A DNA stretch of 64,000 nucleotides from Pseudomonas umsongensis (GCF_002236105.1 NZ_NIWU01000006.1:186001-250000), one strand, 5' to 3'; positions 50,955 to 60,194 are shown, counted from the first letter of the stretch. Notes: a model not told the origin generated them from the sequence alone. Program-made: numbers and translations.

Positions 50955-51838
50955 TTGCAGCGTATTCAGCGACCAGCCAGGCCCGCGTCAACGCCGCCAT
51001 GGAAACCCTGTTCATCGCGCCAGGCCCTGAGCTGGTGCGCTTGTACGACGCCATGCGCTACAGCGTGATGAACGGCGGCAAACGGGTGCGCCCATTGCTG
51101 GCCTACGCTGCGTGCGAAGCACTGGGCGGCAAGGCGGAGCAGGCCAACGGCGCGGCCTGCGCGGTGGAGCTGATCCATGCCTACTCGCTGGTGCACGACG
51201 ATTTGCCGGCCATGGATGATGACGATCTGCGTCGCGGCCAGCCGACTACGCACAAGAAATTCGATGAAGCCTGCGCGATCCTCGCTGGCGATGGCTTGCA
51301 GAGCCTGGCGTTCAGCGCCCTGCTCGACCCGCGCCTGAGCAACGTCGACGCCGAGATCCGTCTTGAAATGGTCAGCACACTGGCATTGGCGGCAGGTCCG
51401 GCGGGCATGGTCGGCGGCCAGGCCATCGACCTTGGCTCGGTAGGCCTGAAGCTCGATCAACAGGCGCTCGAATACATGCACCGGCACAAGACCGGCGCGC
51501 TGATCGAAGCCAGCGTCAAGCTCGGCGCCCTGGCCAGTGGTCGCGCCGAGAAGGACGAACTCAAGTCCCTGCAGACTTATGCACAGGCCATCGGCCTGGC
51601 ATTCCAGGTCCAGGACGACATTCTCGACGTCGAAAGCGATACCGAAACCCTGGGCAAACGCCAAGGCGCCGACATTGCCCGCGACAAGCCGACCTACCCG
51701 GCACTGCTGGGCCTGGACGCCGCCAAGGCCTATGCCCTGGAACTGCGCGATCAGGCGCTGCATGCGCTGCGACCGTTTGACGCGGCTGCCGAGCCCCTGC
51801 GTGAACTGGCCCGCTACATCGTCGAGCGACGCAACTGA
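50951..51838 (+). CDS. ispA: farnesyl diphosphate synthase
   Basis: Condenses isopentenyl and dimethylallyl diphosphates to farnesyl diphosphate. The 295-residue product has the two aspartate-rich motifs, DDLPAMDDDDLRRGQPTTHK and QVQDDILDVESD, and the substrate site MNGGKRVRPLL. It lies between xseB and dxs. Confidence 0.96.
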   Translation: MIAAYSATSQARVNAAMETLFIAPGPELVRLYDAMRYSVMNGGKRVRPLLAYAACEALGGKAEQANGAACAVELIHAYSLVHDDLPAMDDDDLRRGQPTTHKKFDEACAILAGDGLQSLAFSALLDPRLSNVDAEIRLEMVSTLALAAGPAGMVGGQAIDLGSVGLKLDQQALEYMHRHKTGALIEASVKLGALASGRAEKDELKSLQTYAQAIGLAFQVQDDILDVESDTETLGKRQGADIARDKPTYPALLGLDAAKAYALELRDQALHALRPFDAAAEPLRELARYIVERRN

Positions 51839-51929
51839 CGGCGAATCCGCCAAAAAAGACCAACGCGTGGGCAGGGGCCGATGCATCAGGTAAACTGCCG
51901 CATCTTTTATACCTATAACGATTCGCCTG

Positions 51930-53828
51930 ATGCCCACGACGTTTCATGAGATTCCCCGCAAGCGCCCGACCACGCCCCTGCTCGACCGCGCGAATACGCC
52001 GGACGGCCTGCGCCGGTTAGGCGAAGCCGAGCTGGAAACCCTGGCCGATGAGTTGCGCCTGGAATTGCTCTACACGGTCGGTCAGACCGGTGGGCATTTC
52101 GGTGCAGGTCTGGGCGTCATCGAGCTGACCATCGCGTTGCATTACGTCTTCGACACCCCGGACGACCGGCTGGTGTGGGACGTGGGTCATCAGGCTTATC
52201 CGCACAAGATCCTCACCGGTCGTCGCGAGCGCATGGCCACCCTGCGCCAGAAGGACGGCGTTGCCGCCTTCCCGCGTCGATCCGAGAGCGAGTACGACAC
52301 CTTTGGCGTCGGCCATTCCAGCACGTCGATCAGCGCAGCCCTGGGCATGGCGATTGCCGCCCGTCTGCAAAACAGTGATCGCAAGGCGATTGCCGTGATC
52401 GGCGACGGCGCACTGACGGCCGGCATGGCGTTCGAAGCGCTGAACCACGCGCCGGAAGTGGACGCCAACATGCTGGTGATCCTCAACGACAATGACATGT
52501 CGATCTCGCGCAACGTCGGCGGTTTGTCGAACTACCTGGCGAAGATCCTTTCCAGCCGTACCTACGCGAGCATGCGCGAGGGCAGCAAAAAAGTCCTGTC
52601 GCGCCTGCCCGGCGCCTGGGAAATCGCCCGTCGCACCGAAGAATACGCAAAAGGCATGCTGGTGCCCGGCACGCTGTTCGAAGAGCTGGGCTGGAACTAC
52701 ATCGGCCCGATCGATGGCCACGACCTGCCAACCCTGATCGCTACCCTGCGCAACATGCGTGATCTCAAGGGCCCGCAGTTCCTGCACATCGTCACCAAGA
52801 AAGGCAAAGGCTTCGCCCCGGCTGAGGTCGACCCGATCGGTTACCACGCCATCACCAAGCTCGAACCTGTCGATGCGCCGGCCAACCCTCCGAAGAAAGC
52901 CAGCGGGCCGAAGTACTCCGGTGTGTTCGGTGAGTGGCTGTGCGACATGGCGGCTGCCGACCCGCGCCTGGTCGGGATCACCCCGGCGATGAAGGAAGGC
53001 TCGGACCTGGTGGCCTTCAGCGAGCGCTTCCCGCTGCGCTACTTCGACGTGGCGATTGCCGAGCAACACGCCGTGACCTTTGCGGCCGGCATGGCCTGCG
53101 AAGGCGCGAAGCCGGTGGTGGCGATCTATTCGACCTTCCTGCAACGCGGCTACGACCAGTTGGTGCATGACGTCGCGGTGCAAAACCTCGACGTGCTGTT
53201 CGCCATCGATCGCGCCGGCCTGGTGGGCGAAGACGGTCCGACCCACGCGGGCAGCTTCGACCTGTCGTTCCTGCGCTGCATCCCCGGCATGCTGGTGATG
53301 ACCCCGAGCGACGAAAACGAACTGCGCAAGATGCTCTCGACCGGTCATCTGTATAACGGCCCGGCCGCCGTGCGTTACCCGCGCGGCAACGGCCCGAATG
53401 CGACCATCGAGAAAGACCTCGAGCCGATCGAAATCGGCAAGGGCGTGGTTCGCCGCCAGGGTAGCAACGTCGCTTTGCTGGTGTTCGGCGTGCAACTGGC
53501 CGAGGCGCTGAAAGTCGCCGAGACGCTGGACGCGACCGTGGTCGACATGCGCTTCGTCAAACCGCTGGATGAAGAGCTGGTTCGCGAAATCGCTGGCAGC
53601 CACGAGCTGCTGGTGACCGTCGAAGAAAACGCCATCATGGGTGGTGCCGGCGGTGCGGTCAGCGAATTTCTCGCTCGCGAGAATATCCTCAAGTCGATGC
53701 TGCACCTGGGCTTGCCGGACATTTATGTCGAACACGCCAAGCCGGCGCAAATGCTGGCTGAGTGTGGACTGGATGAAGCCGGGATCGAGGCTTCGATCCG
53801 CGAGCGTCTGCAACTGCTAAACCGCTAA
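51930..53828 (+). CDS. dxs: 1-deoxy-D-xylulose-5-phosphate synthase
   Basis: First enzyme of the MEP isoprenoid pathway; joins pyruvate and glyceraldehyde-3-phosphate using thiamine diphosphate. The 632-residue product shows GHQAYPHKILTGRR, the thiamine-binding GDGALTAGMAFEALN..ILNDNDMS and the C-terminal FAIDRAGLVGEDGPTHAG. It supplies precursors to ispA upstream. The 3' end carries three tandem AAACCGCT units that place TAA codons in all three frames. A REP doublet follows. Confidence 0.97.
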   Translation: MPTTFHEIPRKRPTTPLLDRANTPDGLRRLGEAELETLADELRLELLYTVGQTGGHFGAGLGVIELTIALHYVFDTPDDRLVWDVGHQAYPHKILTGRRERMATLRQKDGVAAFPRRSESEYDTFGVGHSSTSISAALGMAIAARLQNSDRKAIAVIGDGALTAGMAFEALNHAPEVDANMLVILNDNDMSISRNVGGLSNYLAKILSSRTYASMREGSKKVLSRLPGAWEIARRTEEYAKGMLVPGTLFEELGWNYIGPIDGHDLPTLIATLRNMRDLKGPQFLHIVTKKGKGFAPAEVDPIGYHAITKLEPVDAPANPPKKASGPKYSGVFGEWLCDMAAADPRLVGITPAMKEGSDLVAFSERFPLRYFDVAIAEQHAVTFAAGMACEGAKPVVAIYSTFLQRGYDQLVHDVAVQNLDVLFAIDRAGLVGEDGPTHAGSFDLSFLRCIPGMLVMTPSDENELRKMLSTGHLYNGPAAVRYPRGNGPNATIEKDLEPIEIGKGVVRRQGSNVALLVFGVQLAEALKVAETLDATVVDMRFVKPLDEELVREIAGSHELLVTVEENAIMGGAGGAVSEFLARENILKSMLHLGLPDIYVEHAKPAQMLAECGLDEAGIEASIRERLQLLNR

Positions 53829-53857
53829 ACCGCTAAACCGCTATACACACTCCCCCC

Positions 53858-53947
53858 TGTGGGAGCGGGCTTGCCCGCGAAGAGGCCGACACATCCAACA
53901 TCAATGTTGAATGTGCCGACGCCTTCGCGGGCAAGCCCGCTCCCACA
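53858..53947. repeat. REP doublet (REPIN), GTGGGAGCGGGCTTGCCCGCG family
   Basis: Inverted arms TGTGGGAGCGGGCTTGCCCG.. (53858-53882) and complement (53923-53947) around about 40 bases, between dxs and btuB. Confidence 0.9.
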
Positions 53948-54001
53948 GTGGTTTGTGGCGCTATCAAAATTGTGTACACCTCAAGCACCAACGGACTGTC
54001 G

Positions 54002-55885
54002 ATGAAACTCTCCCCCCTCGCCCTGACGCTGACCCTGCTGCCAGCCGGCCCAGTGCTGGCTGACACCTTCGAACGCGACCAGGCCCTGAAGCTGCCCGAC
54101 GTACTGATCAGCGCCAACCGCCAGGTCGAGGCGCGCAACGACAGCAGCGCCGCCAACACGGTCTTCACCCGCGAAGACATCGACCGGTTGCAACCCAACA
54201 GCGTCACTGACCTGCTGCGCCGTGTACCGGGGGTGCAAGTGGCACAAACCGGCGGGCGCGGCAGCCTGCCGGGAATTTACATTCGCGGCACGCAGTCGGC
54301 CCAGAGCCTGGTGCTGGTGGACGGCCAGCGGATCGGCAACTCGTCCTCCGGCGACAGCAACCTGCAACACATCAACATCGACCAGGTCGAGCGCGTGGAA
54401 GTGCTGCGCGGCTCCCGTTCGGTGATCTACGGCAGCGATGCGATTGGCGGGGTGATCCAGATCTTCACTCGGCGTGGCAGCGACCCCGGCCTGCAACCCA
54501 GGCTGCATATGGGGTTTGGCAGCAACCAGACCTGGGAGCGTAGCCTCGGCTTGTCTGGGGGCGATGAGCAGACCCGCTTCAACCTCGGCGCCAGCCTGGA
54601 TGAAACCGCCGGGATCGATCGCACCCATGAGTCGTATCCCAGCGACAGTGATCACGACGCCTACCGCAACAAATCCCTGAGCCTGAGCGTGAGTCACGCC
54701 CTCAGCGACGACGTCGAGATCGGCGCCAATCTGCTGGATAACCGTGGTAAAAGCGAATTCGACAATCCGTTCGGTCGCTTCGACCTGAACACGTTCGAGT
54801 CAGTCCAGCAGCAGCCCTACAACGAATTCGATGTGAGCAGTGTCAGCAGCTACATCGACGCACAGGTCAACGACCTGTGGAAAACCCGCGTCGAGTTCGG
54901 CCACAGCGAAAACCGCGAGAAGACGTTCGACAAGCTCAGCGATGAGCGCAGCGTGTTCAATACCTACCGTGACTCGGTGAACTGGCAGAACGACCTGACA
55001 CTCAACCAGCGCAACAGCCTGATCCTCGGCGGCGACTGGTACGAAGACCGCGTCAACAGCAGCACGCCGTTCGACGAGGACAGTCGCTGGAACCGTGCAG
55101 CATTTGTCCAGCATCGCTACCAGGCCGATAGCTTCTCCACCGAACTGGGTCTGCGCCGCGACCAGAACCAACAGTTCGGCGGCCAGAACAGCTGGAGCGG
55201 CACCTTCACCCTGCCGCTAAACCCCGACAACGACGTGCTGCTGACCTACAGCGAAGGTTTCCGTGCGCCGACCTTCAACGACCTGTACTACCCCGACTTC
55301 AGCAACCCGGACCTTAAACCCGAGACCTCGAAAAGCTATGAACTGCAATGGCGCAGCCAATTGACCGAGAGCAGTCGCCTGGAGGCCTCGCTGTACCGTA
55401 CGGACCTCGAAGACGCGATCATCTTCGGCAGCAACTCACGGCCAGAGAACGTGGCGTCGGCACGCATCAACGGCTTTGAAGCGACATTAAGACAGGAACT
55501 GTTCGGCTGGCAGAGCAACCTCGGCGTGGCGATTATCGACCCGCGTGACCGCGATACGGGGCATACCCTGGCCCGTCGCGCACGTCGCACATTGAGCTGG
55601 GATCTGGATCGACAGTTCGACCGCCTGGGCCTGGGCGCCAGTTGGCAAGCTGTTAGCAGCAGCTATGACGACCTGAACAATCAACAGCCATTGGGTGGTT
55701 ATGGGTTGCTGGGGTTGCGCAGCAGTTGGGCACTCAATCGAGAGATCAGCCTGGAGCTTAAGGTCGACAACCTGCTGGACAAGGGTTACAGCCGGGCACT
55801 GTACAGCCATGAAGGCAGCCAGTACGGATATCGCGAGGAAGGTCGGGCGTGGGTGTTTGGGGTGACTTGGACCCCGGAGCTCTGA
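54002..55885 (+). CDS. btuB: TonB-dependent vitamin B12 outer-membrane receptor
   Basis: A 627-residue outer-membrane barrel importing cobalamin. It has a signal peptide ending VLA, a TonB-box-like LPDVLISANR, the plug domain (LRRVPGVQVAQTGGRGSLPGIYIRG, VERVEVLRGSRSVIYGSDAIGGVI), and a beta-barrel with SEGFRAPTFNDLYYPDFSNPDLKPE, the usual BtuB text, ending in W-T-P-E-L. The ATG at 54002 starts the signal peptide; an ATG at 53948 in frame lies against the REP. Convergent btuF is the partner periplasmic binding protein. No cobalamin riboswitch is evident in the short leader. Confidence 0.9.
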   Translation: MKLSPLALTLTLLPAGPVLADTFERDQALKLPDVLISANRQVEARNDSSAANTVFTREDIDRLQPNSVTDLLRRVPGVQVAQTGGRGSLPGIYIRGTQSAQSLVLVDGQRIGNSSSGDSNLQHINIDQVERVEVLRGSRSVIYGSDAIGGVIQIFTRRGSDPGLQPRLHMGFGSNQTWERSLGLSGGDEQTRFNLGASLDETAGIDRTHESYPSDSDHDAYRNKSLSLSVSHALSDDVEIGANLLDNRGKSEFDNPFGRFDLNTFESVQQQPYNEFDVSSVSSYIDAQVNDLWKTRVEFGHSENREKTFDKLSDERSVFNTYRDSVNWQNDLTLNQRNSLILGGDWYEDRVNSSTPFDEDSRWNRAAFVQHRYQADSFSTELGLRRDQNQQFGGQNSWSGTFTLPLNPDNDVLLTYSEGFRAPTFNDLYYPDFSNPDLKPETSKSYELQWRSQLTESSRLEASLYRTDLEDAIIFGSNSRPENVASARINGFEATLRQELFGWQSNLGVAIIDPRDRDTGHTLARRARRTLSWDLDRQFDRLGLGASWQAVSSSYDDLNNQQPLGGYGLLGLRSSWALNREISLELKVDNLLDKGYSRALYSHEGSQYGYREEGRAWVFGVTWTPEL

Positions 55886-55904
55886 TGGTCTCTGGGCTAG
55901 CCTC

Positions 55905-55924
55905 TTCGCGAGCAAGCCCGCGAA
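55905..55924. repeat. REP remnant between btuB and btuF
   Basis: TTCGCG-AGCAAGCC-CGCGAA is a single short hairpin made of the CGCGAGCAAGCCCGC REP core, probably a deleted doublet. It separates two convergent genes and could serve as a bidirectional transcript end. Confidence 0.6.
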
Positions 55925-55939
55925 GGCCGCACCTCGGTC

Positions 55940-56740
55940 TCAGCGGTCAGGTGCAATCTCGCGGCACAACTTGGCCGTCGCCTCGACCATCTGCCCGCTC
56001 GGCCGCTCCAGGCCCTTGTCCGTAACCAGCCGCAACTGCCCCTGCCGCACCGCCGCCACCTGCGGCCACGCCTTCCACGCATCAAGTTGCGCCTGATCAC
56101 CGGCCAGAATCACCTCGGGATCGCGCTGCAGGACCGCTTCGACACTGATCTGCGGCGCCGGGAGTGCCTGGTCGCCGAAGACGTTTTGCGCCCCACAGAC
56201 TTCAAGCGCAGCGCTGATGATCTGCCCTCCGCCCACGGTGTATAGCGGCTTATCCCAGACTTGATAGAACACACGCAACGGATGCTCCCGCCGATAGCGT
56301 TGACGCAGCTGCGCCAGGCGTTGACGCAATTCGCTGGCCAATACCGCCCCACGCTCAGGCCGCCCGAGTTGCGAGGCAATGGCTTCGATCTGTGAGGTGA
56401 GTTGCGCGAAATCATGCGGTTCAGCGACGTAGGTCGGGATGTTCAAGCGCTTGAGTTGTTCACGCTGGGCCGGGCCGACACTGCCAGGCCAGAGCAGCAA
56501 CAAATCAGGCTTGAGGCTGAGCAACCGCTCCATGTCCAGCTGACCGTAGCGCCCCACGGAGGGCAAATCCTTGAGTTCGGCGGGACGCTCACCGGCATCC
56601 AGCACGCCGACCAGCAAGTCGGCCGAACCCAGTTCGACGACCATCTCAGTGAGGGACGGAGCGAGGCTGACAACCCGCTCCACCGCCATGGCCGAGCCGC
56701 TGATCACCAGCAGCAAAACCGCCAGCCAGACAGGGCGCAT
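55940..56740 (-). CDS. btuF: periplasmic cobalamin-binding protein (BtuF type)
   Basis: A 266-residue helical-backbone solute-binding protein with a signal peptide (LLLVISGSAMA). RVVSLAPSLTEMVVELGSADLLVGV, SVGRYGQLDMERLLSLKPDLLL and the C-terminal GLERPSGQMVEATAKLC are typical of BtuF and iron-siderophore binders. The assignment to cobalamin comes from neighbouring btuB. No BtuCD permease genes are in the window. It overlaps the preceding membrane-protein gene by one base (TGATG). Confidence 0.85.
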   Translation of the reverse strand: MRPVWLAVLLLVISGSAMAVERVVSLAPSLTEMVVELGSADLLVGVLDAGERPAELKDLPSVGRYGQLDMERLLSLKPDLLLLWPGSVGPAQREQLKRLNIPTYVAEPHDFAQLTSQIEAIASQLGRPERGAVLASELRQRLAQLRQRYRREHPLRVFYQVWDKPLYTVGGGQIISAALEVCGAQNVFGDQALPAPQISVEAVLQRDPEVILAGDQAQLDAWKAWPQVAAVRQGQLRLVTDKGLERPSGQMVEATAKLCREIAPDR

Positions 56741-57159
56741 CAACCGAGCTGACGTGGAATTCGGTAGAGGTAGAACAGCACCGCGGTCGACAGCGCCAGC
56801 AGCATCAGCGGCACCGCTTCGAGACCGACAAACACCGCCAATGCACCGATCCAGGCCGGCAAGCCAGCCGCGAGGAACGCCGTGCGCCGCTTGGCCGCCA
56901 AACGGATCCATGCATCAGGCTCTTCAGGGGTATCGAGGGCTTTCTGGGTGGCGATCAACGCATGTTTATAGCCGCCAAAAAACTTCAGGCTGACAAACAT
57001 CGAGGCGACACCGGCGATGAACAACGGCATTGCCAGCACCGGCAGTATGGCTTCACCCTGGCCGAACACTGCGTTGATCACGAACAGCGGCAACAAGGCC
57101 AACGCCAGGTATTGCCACCAATTGACGGACAGCCGCCGCCGTACCTGGCCGCGGGTCAC
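56740..57159 (-). CDS. small inner-membrane protein of unknown function
   Basis: A 139-residue protein with about four hydrophobic segments in two pairs (YLALALLPLFVINAVFG, MPLFIAGVASMFVSL; TAFLAAGLPAWIGALAVFVG, VPLMLLALSTAVLFYLY) separated by a charged loop (QKALDTPEEPDAWIRLAAKRR). I do not recognise a family. The GTG at 57159 overlaps the ribA stop (GTGA) and its stop overlaps btuF, so it is translationally coupled to both and may assist transport of the vitamin handled by BtuF. Confidence 0.75.
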   Translation of the reverse strand: MTRGQVRRRLSVNWWQYLALALLPLFVINAVFGQGEAILPVLAMPLFIAGVASMFVSLKFFGGYKHALIATQKALDTPEEPDAWIRLAAKRRTAFLAAGLPAWIGALAVFVGLEAVPLMLLALSTAVLFYLYRIPRQLG

Positions 57160-57773
57160 GCCCGGTCTACCTCGCCCTGATGTTCATTGCCCATCATATG
57201 GTCGAGTTTGCTGGCCTTGGTTGCCAGGTAGAGTTTGTTGTGCGGATTGTGACCCGTGTGCAGCGGCACGCGCTCGGCAACCGCGATGCCCATGTCGGTC
57301 AAGGCTTTGACCTTGCGTGGGTTGTTGGTCATCAGGCGCAGGGATTTCACCCCCAGGTGCTCAAGCATCGGCAGGCACATGGCGTAATCGCGCTGGTCGG
57401 CGGCAAAGCCCAGGCGCTCGTTGGCCTCAACGGTGTCGGCACCGCCGTCCTGCAGCTCATAGGCGCGGATCTTGTTCAGCAGGCCAATGCCACGGCCTTC
57501 CTGGCGCAAATACAGCAATACGCCCCGACCTTCACGAGCGATGGCCTGCAGCGCAGCCTCAAGTTGCGAGCCGCAGTCGCAACGCTGGCTGAACAAGGCG
57601 TCGCCCGTCAGGCACTCGGAGTGCAACCGACCGAGTACCGGGGCACCATCGGCGATCTCACCCAGGCTCAGCACGACGTGCTCGCGGCCGGTGGCCTCAT
57701 CGAGAAAGCCGTGCATGATGAATTGCGCAAAAGGCGTTGGCAGCTTGGAAGCGGCGACAAAAACGACAGGCAC
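57156..57773 (-). CDS. ribA: GTP cyclohydrolase II
   Basis: First enzyme of riboflavin synthesis. The 205-residue product has the zinc cysteines in LHSECLTGDALFSQRCDCGSQ, the RQEGRGIGLLNKIRAYELQD motif and the RLMTNNPRKV segment. It is the active cyclohydrolase of the locus, since the C-terminal domain of RibBX lacks these cysteines. It stands about 3.5 kb from ribBX and starts a small operon with the membrane-protein gene and btuF. Confidence 0.96.
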   Translation of the reverse strand: MPVVFVAASKLPTPFAQFIMHGFLDEATGREHVVLSLGEIADGAPVLGRLHSECLTGDALFSQRCDCGSQLEAALQAIAREGRGVLLYLRQEGRGIGLLNKIRAYELQDGGADTVEANERLGFAADQRDYAMCLPMLEHLGVKSLRLMTNNPRKVKALTDMGIAVAERVPLHTGHNPHNKLYLATKASKLDHMMGNEHQGEVDRA

Positions 57774-57886
57774 CGGTGTGCTCCTGATCTAAAAGTCTGA
57801 AGATTCGCAGGCCGGCATTGTAACAGCAGGTTCCAACCGACGCTTAGGCTGAATTATCGGCCATAATTATCAAAAAGTTTGATCTC

Positions 57887-57965
57887 TGTAGAAGCTGCCG
57901 CAGGCTGCGATCTTTTGATTTTGTATTTTAAGATCAAAAGATCGCAGCCTGCGGCAGCTCCTACA
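57887..57965. repeat. REP doublet (REPIN), GTAGGAGCTGCCGCAGG family
   Basis: Inverted arms with one mismatch (left arm reads TGTAGAAGCTG) around a short A/T spacer. It lies between the solute-binding-protein gene and ribA, two bases past the stop of the former. Confidence 0.88.
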
Positions 57966-57967
57966 GG

Positions 57968-58705
57968 TTATTCCTCATCGAACGGGTAGGGTTGCTTCCA
58001 GCGTTCGAAGATCGGTCTGAGCTCGCCGCTTTTAACCAACTGCGCCATGCGTTGGTCGAACAACGCCATCAGGCTGCGGGCCGCCGGGGTCTTGGCAAAG
58101 CACAGGTACAACGGTAATTCAGCGATATGCGTGCGGCGAAACTGCGAAGGATCCTTCGCCCGACTGAGCACCCAATCGACTTCGGTCAGTGCGTCTATGT
58201 AGAAGTCGGCGCGGTTCTGCGTCAGCATCGAAACGATGCCGGTACGACGTAGTACTTCGTTGTAGCGGCGGACATTAGGCAGATAATGTTGATAATCGTA
58301 GCCACGCACCCACGCCAGACGGTAATTACCCAGGGTTTGTGGGGTCGGTTGCGGGCTGCTGGCCAGGCCCAGGGCGTAGATATGGTCCGTATCGAAGTTC
58401 CAGTGCGGATAAAGCACATCGCTGGATTCTTCATGGTAGGAACCGACGCATGCATCGACTTCACCCCGCTCGGCCAGTCCCATCGAGCGCACATAGGGTT
58501 CGCTGCGGATGTCCAGCTTGACCCCCGCCGGCTCGAAGACTTTGCGCAACACGTCCCAGCCGAGGCCGTGGCCGTCGGCAGCGGTATAGTCTTCCCAGTC
58601 TTCGCTGGCCAGATGAATCACGGACGGCGCGGTGATTGCCTCCTCCGCCTGGACCAGCGCACCGAACAGCACCATCACCATCGCTACCCACCAGCGTCGA
58701 GCCAT
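57968..58705 (-). CDS. periplasmic solute-binding protein, family 3
   Basis: A 245-residue exported protein with a signal peptide (MVMVLFGALVQA). The pattern DYTAADGHGLGWDVLRKVFEPAGVKLDIRSEPYVRSMGLAERGEVDACVG is that of SBP_bac_3 (amino-acid-binding) proteins, with RMAQLVKSGELRPIFERW at the end. No permease genes lie beside it, so it may be an orphan sensor-like binding protein. The ATG at 58705 has GGGAG eight bases upstream; a TTG five codons earlier is rejected. It follows pgpA by 23 bases. Confidence 0.85.
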   Translation of the reverse strand: MARRWWVAMVMVLFGALVQAEEAITAPSVIHLASEDWEDYTAADGHGLGWDVLRKVFEPAGVKLDIRSEPYVRSMGLAERGEVDACVGSYHEESSDVLYPHWNFDTDHIYALGLASSPQPTPQTLGNYRLAWVRGYDYQHYLPNVRRYNEVLRRTGIVSMLTQNRADFYIDALTEVDWVLSRAKDPSQFRRTHIAELPLYLCFAKTPAARSLMALFDQRMAQLVKSGELRPIFERWKQPYPFDEE

Positions 58706-58728
58706 CCCTAGTTCTCCCAATTAATCCC

Positions 58729-59232
58729 TCAGGCGAAAATCCATACCAGCCCCTGCATCGCCAACCACGCAAACACTCCAGCCAACACGTCATCGAGCAT
58801 GATGCCAACGCCTCCGTGCACATGCCGGTCAACCCAGTGAATCGGCCACGGCTTGAGGATGTCGAAGAAGCGAAACATCAAAAATCCTGCCAGCAGCCAC
58901 TGCCAACCTTCCGGCACCAGCCACAGGGTGATCCACATTCCGACCATCTCGTCCCAGACGATACCTTCGTGGTCGTGTACCCGTAAATCATCGGCCACCT
59001 TGCCGCACAGCCAGAAGCCGAACAGCATCGTAATGCCCAGCATCAACCAGTAGCCCCAGTCGGGCAACATCTGCCATAGCGGGATAAAGGGTAGCGCAAC
59101 CAGCGACCCCCAGGTGCCCGGAGCCTTTGGCAAGGTGCCGGAGCCAAAGCCAAACGCCAGGAAATGCCAGGGATTGCGCCAGACCGATGGCGGTACGAAC
59201 TCCGCCGGAACCTGATTGGGGTGATCTGTCAC
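58729..59232 (-). CDS. pgpA: phosphatidylglycerophosphatase A
   Basis: Inner-membrane enzyme removing phosphate from phosphatidylglycerophosphate. The 167-residue product has GTLPKAPGTWGSL, VHDHEGIVWDEMVGMW and FRFFDILKPWPIHWVDR, the PgpA signatures, with several membrane segments. A GTG start at 59232 overlaps the thiL stop by four bases (GTGA), giving the usual length. Confidence 0.95.
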   Translation of the reverse strand: MTDHPNQVPAEFVPPSVWRNPWHFLAFGFGSGTLPKAPGTWGSLVALPFIPLWQMLPDWGYWLMLGITMLFGFWLCGKVADDLRVHDHEGIVWDEMVGMWITLWLVPEGWQWLLAGFLMFRFFDILKPWPIHWVDRHVHGGVGIMLDDVLAGVFAWLAMQGLVWIFA

Positions 59233-60194
59233 GGTGTCTCCCGAAAATGTTGGTAGCCCCGGGTTTGCGGGGTGATGTCCTTGCCGTCGGCGTCCAGCAG
59301 CGTCACGCCCTGCCCTGCTACCACCCGCCCGACCACATGGATCGGCCAGCCGTCGGCCAGCAACAGCGGCAATTCGACAGACGGTAAGGTGAAAGCCAGT
59401 ACGTAGTCGTCGCCGCCACTCAGGGCCGCAACCTGTGCGTGCGCCAGTCCAAGAAAATCGACCAGGCTTTGCGACAGCGGCAAGCGATCCCGCTCGACTT
59501 CGATGCCGACCTTCGAGGCCAGCGCGATATGCCCGCAATCAGCGAGCAGACCATCGGAGATATCCATGGCCGAAGTGGCCTTGCCACGCAGCGCCTGGCC
59601 CAATCCAAGCTGCGGTTGCGGCGACCAGTAATGCGCCAGCAGCGGCTCGGCAATGCGCGCTTGGGCCGTGCGCTGGCCGAGCACCAATGGCAAGGCACCG
59701 GCGGCATTGCCAAGGTCGCCGCCCACACACAGCAGGTCGCCCGGCCGCGCACCGCTGCGGGTCAGGGCCAAACCGCCCGGCACGCGCCCGAACACCGTCA
59801 TGGTCAGGCTCAGCGGCCCGCGGGTGGTATCGCCGCCCACCAGCGCCACGCCGCAGCTCGAAGCCATAAGGTTCAAACCACGGGCATAGGCCTGCAACCA
59901 ATCGGCGGTCACCGTCGGCAAAGTCAGGGCAAGGGTAAAGGCAACGGGCGTGGCGCCCATGGCAGCCAAGTCGCTCACCGCCACGGCCAGCGAGCGCTGA
60001 CCGAGCAGGAATGGATCGCAGGGGTCGGCGAAATGTACGCCTGCCACCAGGGTATCGGTAGAAATCGCCAACTGCTCCCCGGGAGGGACAGCCAGCAAGG
60101 CGCAGTCATCGCCAATTCCGAGGGCAACGCCTTCGCCGCCCTGCGCACAGGGCGCGGCGGCGAAGAAATTGCGGATCAGCTCAAACTCGCCCAT
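59229..60194 (-). CDS. thiL: thiamine-monophosphate kinase
   Basis: Phosphorylates thiamine monophosphate to the diphosphate cofactor. The 321-residue product has IGDDCALLAVP, ISTDTLVAGVHF, SVSDLAAMGATP-like text, GGDTTRGPLSLT, MDISDGLLAD and GGDDYVLAF. The ATG at 60194 (MGEFELIRNF) is used. It lies in the conserved ribH-nusB-thiL-pgpA order. Confidence 0.96.
   Translation of the reverse strand: MGEFELIRNFFAAAPCAQGGEGVALGIGDDCALLAVPPGEQLAISTDTLVAGVHFADPCDPFLLGQRSLAVAVSDLAAMGATPVAFTLALTLPTVTADWLQAYARGLNLMASSCGVALVGGDTTRGPLSLTMTVFGRVPGGLALTRSGARPGDLLCVGGDLGNAAGALPLVLGQRTAQARIAEPLLAHYWSPQPQLGLGQALRGKATSAMDISDGLLADCGHIALASKVGIEVERDRLPLSQSLVDFLGLAHAQVAALSGGDDYVLAFTLPSVELPLLLADGWPIHVVGRVVAGQGVTLLDADGKDITPQTRGYQHFRETP

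Noticed and set aside
52017..53813. Leftward 598-codon open frame opposite dxs
   Set aside because: Antisense shadow of dxs, no recognisable domain.
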